DNA from: Methanosaeta sp. UBA80
GTDB taxonomy: Archaea > Halobacteriota > Methanosarcinia > Methanotrichales > Methanotrichaceae
Assembly (NCBI GenBank): GCA_002505805.1
Contig: DAWB01000114.1
Location: 226 to 6,754, forward strand
DNA length: 6,529 nucleotides
Direction: 5' to 3'
The position numbers and the translations under genes were made by a program. Every line of letters begins with the position of its first letter. Positions within the stretch are counted from its first letter, which is position 1. The notes beneath the pieces were generated by a model that was not told the origin of the DNA, ran no database searches, and saw only the letters and a program-made list of their open reading frames with translations. Below, in pieces: positions 1 through 4,865 of the stretch.

Positions 1-2
1 AT

Positions 3-1208
3 CTTATTGTGCGAATTTCTAATGTTATCTTACCTCTGACTCAAATCTCAGATTATAATGGCGGATTTGGCTGGCAAGTTCAAATGACTTCTATTGATGC
101 AATAGTGTCTGAAAGGAAAACTCAGACTCTTGCGATTATTGCGGAGCAACTGCAAAATGACATGATCCAGCTAACCGCCAATACAAACGAATTGCCCTGG
201 GGCCTATACTCAACAACTATCAGATTTTTATCTGGAGGCAGGGAATATTGGAGAGCAGATGTCACATTATCTAACCATGAACCTGAAATACCATATATCG
301 CTGGTCCTCCTATAAGAGACCCTAGCCTCTTCTTCGGTAGAAACAAGGCCATGAGCGCTGTTATGAAATTATTAAAAGATTACTCTGTGGTCCTGCTTGG
401 CCCGAGGAGGTCGGGAAAAACGAGCTTTCTTTATCATCTAGAAATCGCAGCCCGGAATAATTGGAGAACTTTATTTATCGACCTCCATGGTTATACAGTT
501 CTTTCAAGCAAGGAGATTGTAAACAACTTTGTTGGAGAAATAAGCCGAGTATGCCTAAGCAACAATAAATCTAAACATACTTATAGTCAATTAGAATTTA
601 AACGCCTATTAGAAGAAAGTGATGTAAAAAATCTAATTATCTTTTTAGATGAGATGGCAATACTAGCGGAGCATAAAGAAGCAGCTTATTGGCTACGACA
701 TATATCCAAATGGGAAAAACCTAAAATTAGAATTGTTATTGCAGGCACTTATGCCGATCTTATAAAAGTAACGTCGGCTGCAATGGGCAGCGGGCCGTTC
801 AATGAGTTCGAACATTATGAGATTCAAGAGATATCAAAGCAAGATGCTGTGGATTTGCTTGTAAAGCCTGTATTAGGATTCTATAGATATGAGGCTAATG
901 CACTTGAAGAATTATTGAAATTATGCTATGGGAGACCGTTCTTTTTAAATCTCATGGCGAAGCTTGCGCTCAAATTCGTGCAGTTAGAAGGGGGGCGAGT
1001 AATTCGGCTCAGTCATATTGAATTAGCGCGCAAAGAAGCTATTTTTATGCTAGGAAGCTGGTTTGAGGCATTCCTACTGGAGCTTGACATTTCGACTAGA
1101 TCTGCATTGCCAAAGCTCATACAAGATCATTCTGCTTCTTTGCCAGGCGTATATGCAGAAACGCTTCGTAGCGCAGGACTAGCTGTTGGCCCCAGAAGCA
1201 AAATGTAA
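3..1208 (+). CDS. P-loop (AAA/STAND-like) ATPase, 5'-truncated by the window edge, probably frameshifted at its 3' end
   Basis: The frame is open to the left edge, so the true start is probably outside; GTG at 9 is the first possible start inside. Numbering from that GTG: residues 1-95 are a beta-rich segment of unknown family (alternating hydrophobics, WGLYSTTIRFLSGG at about 64-77). Then come a GPPIRDPSLFFGR motif (99-111), Walker A G131-PRRSGKT-138, Walker B LIIFLDE (209-215, D214/E215), a sensor-1-like strand IVIAGTY (242-248), and a helical/winged-helix-like tail from about 275. This layout matches the archaeal/bacterial ATPase families related to COG1672/AAA_16, which belong to the STAND-like group of regulatory NTPases. 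It ends abruptly at SKM-stop, whereas the next frame continues with protein-like sequence, suggesting the natural C-terminus was lost. The gene is AT-rich and probably co-transcribed with the next. ATPase activity is well supported; a defence role is inference. Confidence 0.8.
   Translation, partial: LIVRISNVILPLTQISDYNGGFGWQVQMTSIDAIVSERKTQTLAIIAEQLQNDMIQLTANTNELPWGLYSTTIRFLSGGREYWRADVTLSNHEPEIPYIAGPPIRDPSLFFGRNKAMSAVMKLLKDYSVVLLGPRRSGKTSFLYHLEIAARNNWRTLFIDLHGYTVLSSKEIVNNFVGEISRVCLSNNKSKHTYSQLEFKRLLEESDVKNLIIFLDEMAILAEHKEAAYWLRHISKWEKPKIRIVIAGTYADLIKVTSAAMGSGPFNEFEHYEIQEISKQDAVDLLVKPVLGFYRYEANALEELLKLCYGRPFFLNLMAKLALKFVQLEGGRVIRLSHIELARKEAIFMLGSWFEAFLLELDISTRSALPKLIQDHSASLPGVYAETLRSAGLAVGPRSKM
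1200..1203 (+). other. Suspected frameshift point (A4 run) joining the two ATPase frames
   Basis: The upstream ATPase reads AGC AAA ATG TAA across this run and stops at 1206-1208. Moving back one base after 1202 (as if the run had five A's) gives AAT GTA ATT and stays open without a stop into the downstream gene, adding NVILSAIYRLLEFDVSKRRR before its ATG at 1265. That added stretch looks like the last strands and helix of the winged-helix domain that usually follows such ATPase modules. It may be a real one-base deletion, an assembly or sequencing error in a homopolymer, or chance. It does not form a canonical X-XXY-YYZ slippery heptamer. Confidence 0.5.
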
Positions 1209-1251
1209 TTCTGTCCGCTATTTATCGATTATTGGAATTTGATGTTTCAAA

Positions 1252-1257
1252 AAGGAG
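1252..1257 (+). promoter_or_regulatory. Ribosome binding site deciding the start at ATG 1265
   Basis: AAGGAG lies 7 nt upstream of ATG 1265, good Shine-Dalgarno spacing. The longer reading from TTG at 1232 has no comparable site and would contain this purine tract as codons. This favours translation of the phosphoesterase protein as a separate product starting at 1265, even if the frame is open further upstream. Confidence 0.65.
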
Positions 1258-1264
1258 AAGGACA

Positions 1265-3121
1265 ATGACACATTATATTGTGAATCCTCCAATTAGAGAC
1301 GACTTGGATTACTACCGAAACGATGATGATATAATTGAGAATATCCTATCTGGGCAGTCCACGATTGTTCTTGGACTCCGACGTAGTGGTAAAACATCCT
1401 TCCTTTATCGGGTCCAACGAAAAGCCTTAAAAGATGGAAAACCGACATTATTCTTCGATTCGCGCGATTTTTTAATCTCATCAGATCCTGCTGAAGAAGC
1501 TAGACAGGCAATTCTAAAGATTAGGGCGTCTCCAAAATCACTTATCTTAGTAGACGAAGTTGATATTCTGTTTCAGCAAGAAAATTCAGCTATTTGGCAA
1601 CAATTACTTGCAAATTTTCGTAATCATGTAGCTGTAATGACGTGCGCATCAGTTTTTCTTTATGAGCTTGCTCAATATCCATCAGCAATTCGAGAATTTT
1701 TCGAAAACTGCTATAGGCACCCCATTGGGCCGCTAAGCAAAGATGAAGCATTTGATTTGCTATCCCAATCAAAAAGGAGAGATACTTCCCCGATACCTGC
1801 GCAATTAATTGAAGAAATCTGGTCTAGCGGCGATCGACTGCCAATAATTTTGCAGGCATTAGGTGAGAAAAATGTTAATAGAGTCGAATTGGCAGTTTCG
1901 CTAGCAGGAGTGGGTGTGAGTATTCTTTCAGGGCTTGCTCCGAAAGTCAAGGGAGCATTAATTGCAGCCGCACACAGAAATCAGCTAGATCCAGATTTGC
2001 CGGAGGTCAAATTTCTAATTACATTAGGGGCCATTCTAGAGAAAAATGAAAAAGCTGTAATAGCTGGCAAGGTTCTAGGTGATGTCATTAGAGAATCTGC
2101 AGATTCTACACAAGTAAGCGCTATTTCACCTAATTGGAAACGTTGTGCACGAATCCTTCATTTATCTGATCTTCATTTCGGCCCACATTGCATTGAGAAG
2201 CCAGAGAACGCAATTAGTAGACAATTTTTTCGCCTTAAATTTGTTCTTGAGAAGGATTCTATTTTCCCGGACTTTGTAGTGATAACAGGAGATCTTAGTT
2301 GGTCCGGTCACCCCAACGAGTATACAATCGCAGAGATCTTTCTAGAAGAATTGGCATCTTGGTTGGCCAAAATTCGAAAATTATCGAAACGAGCTGCTCG
2401 ACGTCGTATTCTCATTCTCCCAGGAAATCACGATGCTGCATGGAGTCTAACAAATGGACTTAAACCAGAAGATACCGGCGAATGGGTCCATTATGCTCTA
2501 AGCCCTTTTGCCAACTTTGTTAATAAATTTCATCGAGGTGAAATTATTTGGGATTTAGAGCACCCATGCCAGAAACGTTGTTTTAAGCAACCTTCTATAG
2601 CATTCATTTTAATATCAACATCACATTTCGTTACAAAGGAAAATCCTAAGGGGGAATTTGGAAATAATGTGCAAGATCTGGTAGTAGAACTCTTAGAGAA
2701 AACTGATGTTAAAAGAGCTCTTTTTCGCATATGCTTATTTCACCATAATCTCAGATCTTTCCATAATGAAGGGATTACTATTAAGGATGGAGAAAGTGCA
2801 TTATTGCGATTTGCTCTATGCAAGCCCGCTCCGGACTTGATTTTACATGGACATGTTCATCAAGGAGAGACCGACGTCTTCCAGCCAAGAAAAGGTCTGA
2901 ATAAGATTCCTTATTCAGCAGTTGGAAGTTTTGGAGTTAGGTCAAAGGAGAGACCAGGTGATGAAACAAGGGGAAGAGTCGATAATGAGTTTGCCATTGT
3001 GGATTTGGAAACTGACGGAACAGGGCGCCGATTTGTTACGCAATTCTATCGCTTAAGATATTCACCAGCAGGAGATTGGCAATGGGAAGCAGGAAGCAAG
3101 TCCAGACCATTTATATTATAA
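1265..3121 (+). CDS. P-loop ATPase fused to a calcineurin-like metallophosphoesterase
   Basis: A 618-residue protein from ATG 1265 (a longer TTG start at 1232 is possible). Residues 1-20 carry HYIVNPPIRDD, echoing the preceding ATPase. The NTPase module has Walker A G37-LRRSGKT-44 and Walker B LILVDE (93-98, D97/E98), then a helical region and a winged-helix-like segment to about 285. The C-terminal half has every hallmark of the calcineurin-like (PF00149-type) dinuclear metal phosphoesterases in order: SDLH (D302, H304), GD (D343), GNHD (N388, H389), FHH (493-494) and GHVH (H530, H532). All metal ligands appear present, so it should be catalytically competent on a phosphoester; the substrate (nucleic acid, nucleotide or phosphoprotein) cannot be read from the sequence. 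There is no signal peptide or membrane segment, so it is cytoplasmic. Inference: the ATPase regulates the phosphoesterase as an effector. It lies 56 nt after the upstream ATPase and is probably co-transcribed. Confidence 0.88.
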   Translation: MTHYIVNPPIRDDLDYYRNDDDIIENILSGQSTIVLGLRRSGKTSFLYRVQRKALKDGKPTLFFDSRDFLISSDPAEEARQAILKIRASPKSLILVDEVDILFQQENSAIWQQLLANFRNHVAVMTCASVFLYELAQYPSAIREFFENCYRHPIGPLSKDEAFDLLSQSKRRDTSPIPAQLIEEIWSSGDRLPIILQALGEKNVNRVELAVSLAGVGVSILSGLAPKVKGALIAAAHRNQLDPDLPEVKFLITLGAILEKNEKAVIAGKVLGDVIRESADSTQVSAISPNWKRCARILHLSDLHFGPHCIEKPENAISRQFFRLKFVLEKDSIFPDFVVITGDLSWSGHPNEYTIAEIFLEELASWLAKIRKLSKRAARRRILILPGNHDAAWSLTNGLKPEDTGEWVHYALSPFANFVNKFHRGEIIWDLEHPCQKRCFKQPSIAFILISTSHFVTKENPKGEFGNNVQDLVVELLEKTDVKRALFRICLFHHNLRSFHNEGITIKDGESALLRFALCKPAPDLILHGHVHQGETDVFQPRKGLNKIPYSAVGSFGVRSKERPGDETRGRVDNEFAIVDLETDGTGRRFVTQFYRLRYSPAGDWQWEAGSKSRPFIL

Positions 3122-3122
3122 A

Positions 3123-3141
3123 TTTTTTAAACTAAAAAAAA
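3123..3141. terminator. T/A tracts after the phosphoesterase gene, possible bidirectional terminator
   Basis: Two bases after the TAA at 3119-3121 there is a T6 run (3123-3128) on the + strand, and an A8 run (3134-3141) that is T8 on the minus strand. Archaeal transcription commonly ends at T-rich tracts without a hairpin, so these could terminate the + strand operon and, from the other side, read-through from the HMG-CoA synthase gene about 170 bp away. No strong stem precedes the T run, so a bacterial rho-independent terminator is not supported. Confidence 0.4.
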
Positions 3142-3156
3142 TCTTTAAAAATATAA

Positions 3157-3252
3157 ATGCGGCGCCCCCCAATCATGAAGGTCGGGTATTCTTGGACCTC
3201 TGCGACCCCAATGAGTAATTACTCAATGACAAGACAAAATGATTTACTTTAA
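3157..3252 (+). other. 31-codon ORF of doubtful coding status, covering a GC-rich patch in the intergenic region
   Basis: An ATG at 3157 opens a 31-codon frame ending at TAA 3250-3252. It has no Shine-Dalgarno sequence, only an AT-rich TATA-like tract directly before it. The stretch around 3159-3210 is clearly more GC-rich than its surroundings and contains the short inverted match GGTCG (3180-3184)/CGACC (3203-3207). It could be a remnant of a repeated element or of a lost gene rather than a peptide gene. No family is recognised. Confidence 0.15.
3212..3225. repeat. Perfect 14-bp palindrome TGAGTAATTACTCA
   Basis: The sequence equals its own reverse complement over 14 bases with no spacer. 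Perfect dyads of this size are typical of binding sites for dimeric regulators, although here it lies between two convergent gene ends instead of upstream of an obvious promoter. It could alternatively be the inner part of a small mobile or insertion footprint. Function is unknown. Confidence 0.4.
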
Positions 3253-3312
3253 ATTGAAATGCGCATTACATTCATTTCGCTCGCTGAGAACAATCGACTA
3301 TTTGCATCAGCA

Positions 3313-4695
3313 TCATTCTACGAATTTATAGTGCCGGTCCCCCTGTGAGTCTATCCCCGCCAGCACGAACTCCTGCTCTGGCTCGACCACGCTCTTCACC
3401 TTCCTGCCCTCGTGCAGCATCTCATATTCTGCGAGCGTTATCTCCCTTCTCTCCTCCAGCCTCTCCATCAGCCCCAGCCTTGGCAGATCTTCCGCATGCT
3501 GGCCCACCCGCCCGGAGAAGAAGAGTGCGGAGCAGCCGCTGCCGTAGGCTCCAAAGCCCAGCCTCTGCCCGGCCTGGAGCCGATCCAGCTCCAGCAGGCT
3601 GGCCAGCCCCAGGTAGATCGATCCGGTGTAGATGTTTCCTATCTGGCGGGAGAGGGTAGCCGTATCCCGGACCTTGGCGGCAAAAGCCTCTAAGAACTGA
3701 GGCGAGCGGGCGAAGCGGCGGGCATAGTCCGCTTCTGCTGCCCCAAACGCGGCTTTATCCTCATAGTCCCCTTCTCCTGGCTCTGGGCCGATTTCTTCTT
3801 CGACCCTGCGGCTGCGCTGGCAGCTTTTCCAGTCATGCCGGAAGACGGCCGCCGAGGCATACTCCACCATGCGAGGATAGGGGATATGAAAGAGAATATG
3901 ATCCAGAAAATCGGTGACGCACTGACCCGGCCTCGGAGCTATGACTTCCTTCCTGGCCGCCCGGGCGGCAAAGGAGTCGAAGGCCCCGGTTACTGCATCG
4001 AGATAGCACTGATTGCTGTGCTTGCCATTGACCACGGCGGTGGTGCAGCCCATGGGCCGGAAGAAGTCGTTCTCGTCCCGGGTGAAGTGGCCGTAGACCT
4101 GCTCCAATGAGATAAGCCGGGGATTCTTCTTGAGCAGGAGGGAGAAGCTTCCCGCCCCCTGGGTGTACTCGCCGGGCGAGGCCATGGGATATTTGGCCAC
4201 ATCCGAGGCTATGACCACCCCCACCTTGTCCTCGTCCTCGACCGCCAGCCAGTAGCTCTGGCACTCCAGAGCCAGGGTGGTGGCGATGCAGGCCGCCTTC
4301 ATCTCCACCGTGCTGCACTCATGAAAAGAGCCGCGCCCATAGACCTGCTCCAGCATGCCTATGACATAGGTTCCCATGGCCTTGGCCTCGTCCGCCGAGG
4401 ACTCCGTTCCCAAATAGATCTTGCCGATCCGATCCGGCTGGAGACCGCTGCGTCTCATTAGCAGCAGAAGGGACATGGCAGCCATGGTGGCGGCATCCTC
4501 ATGGGCATCGGGCACAGCCATCCTCTCTATGCCTATACCTTTGATCAGCTTGCCCGTATCTATGCCCCGGCTGCGAGCGAACTCGCCCTCCAGTGGCAGA
4601 TAGAGCCCCGGCACATAGACGGCCAGGTCGTCAATCCCCACGGTCTGTTCCCCGCCATTCGGCAAACCTCCTGTTGCGCTGCTCAAGACCGGCAT
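3313..4695 (-). CDS. mvaS: Hydroxymethylglutaryl-CoA synthase (long, MvaS/eukaryote-like type)
   Basis: The predicted enzyme condenses acetyl-CoA with acetoacetyl-CoA to HMG-CoA, the second step of the mevalonate pathway that supplies isoprenoids, including archaeal membrane lipids. The 460-residue protein (from ATG 4695) shows the thiolase-fold HMG-CoA synthase residues: Glu98 in GTESSADEAKA, nucleophile Cys136 in EMKAACIATT, EYTQGAGS (176-183), FFRPMG (211-216), His270 in FHIPYP, Asn354 in GNIYTGSIYLGLASLLE, and the YGSG loop near 384. Motifs are closer to Staphylococcus-type MvaS than to the roughly 350-residue archaeal enzymes. The segment between His270 and Asn354 is about 84 residues, near the spacing in eukaryotic enzymes and about twice the staphylococcal one. 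Start is uncertain: AAGGAG abuts ATG 4695 with no spacer, while GTG 4641 (Val19, just before the conserved GIDDLAVYVP) has GGGG 8 nt upstream. It stands alone, convergent with the phosphoesterase gene. A polyketide-type HMG synthase is a less likely alternative. Confidence 0.93.
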   Translation of the reverse strand: MPVLSSATGGLPNGGEQTVGIDDLAVYVPGLYLPLEGEFARSRGIDTGKLIKGIGIERMAVPDAHEDAATMAAMSLLLLMRRSGLQPDRIGKIYLGTESSADEAKAMGTYVIGMLEQVYGRGSFHECSTVEMKAACIATTLALECQSYWLAVEDEDKVGVVIASDVAKYPMASPGEYTQGAGSFSLLLKKNPRLISLEQVYGHFTRDENDFFRPMGCTTAVVNGKHSNQCYLDAVTGAFDSFAARAARKEVIAPRPGQCVTDFLDHILFHIPYPRMVEYASAAVFRHDWKSCQRSRRVEEEIGPEPGEGDYEDKAAFGAAEADYARRFARSPQFLEAFAAKVRDTATLSRQIGNIYTGSIYLGLASLLELDRLQAGQRLGFGAYGSGCSALFFSGRVGQHAEDLPRLGLMERLEERREITLAEYEMLHEGRKVKSVVEPEQEFVLAGIDSQGDRHYKFVE

Positions 4696-4724
4696 CTCCT
4701 TTTCCAGGGCTTTGCAGGCTGAAT

Positions 4725-4732
4725 CTTATTTC
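4725..4732 (-). promoter_or_regulatory. Possible TATA-like element for the HMG-CoA synthase gene
   Basis: On the minus strand this reads GAAATAAG, an AT-rich patch in GC-rich surroundings about 30 nt upstream of ATG 4695. At archaeal spacing it would place the transcript start within a few bases of that ATG, giving a nearly leaderless mRNA, or a leader of about 60 nt if GTG 4641 is the start. A second AT patch at 4777-4784 is another candidate for either strand. Weak evidence. Confidence 0.2.
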
Positions 4733-4740
4733 AGGATTGT

Positions 4741-4759
4741 GCTGAAAGCAGCCTTCAGC
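4741..4759. repeat. Small inverted repeat in the divergent intergenic region
   Basis: GCTGAA (4741-4746) and TTCAGC (4754-4759) form a 6-bp stem with a 7-nt loop; a further GCTGAA copy lies at 4718-4723. The region between the divergent HMG-CoA synthase and CHAT-NTPase genes must hold both promoters, so this could be an operator, but the repeat is short enough to arise by chance. Confidence 0.25.
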
Positions 4760-4853
4760 CCTTTCATCTTCATAGTCAATTTAAGGAGGAAGACCGAATC
4801 TCATAAAAGGATAGAAATCCCTCTCCGGCAAAGCCAGTGCGCACTCCCTGTCC

Positions 4854-4857
4854 GAGG
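4854..4857 (+). promoter_or_regulatory. Ribosome binding site of the CHAT-NTPase gene
   Basis: GAGG sits 8 nt upstream of ATG 4866, the first ATG after the in-frame stop at 4812-4814, which supports that start. A stronger AAGGAGGA at 4783-4790 has no start codon at usable distance and is not used by this gene. Confidence 0.5.
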
Positions 4858-4865
4858 ATGGAAAG

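Noticed and set aside
1197..1208. Programmed -1 ribosomal frameshifting between the two ATPase frames
   Set aside because: The run has only four A's; slipping back would re-pair AAA with CAA and ATG with AAT, which is not a canonical slippery heptamer, and I see no clear downstream stem. A plain one-base deletion or two separate genes explains it better.
3159..3210. A tRNA or tRNA fragment in the GC-rich intergenic patch, as an integration site
   Set aside because: There is no T-arm GTTC-like consensus, no acceptor-stem pairing and no anticodon arm; only a 5-bp inverted match is present.
3833..4318. A 161-codon minus-strand frame and several shorter + strand frames inside the HMG-CoA synthase gene
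   Set aside because: They overlap a gene whose catalytic motifs are intact in another frame, have low-complexity Gly/Arg/Pro-rich translations and exist because GC-rich DNA has few stop codons.
4741..4759. Rho-independent terminator in the divergent region
   Set aside because: The stem is only 6 bp and has no following T run on either strand; the position is upstream of both neighbouring genes, not downstream.
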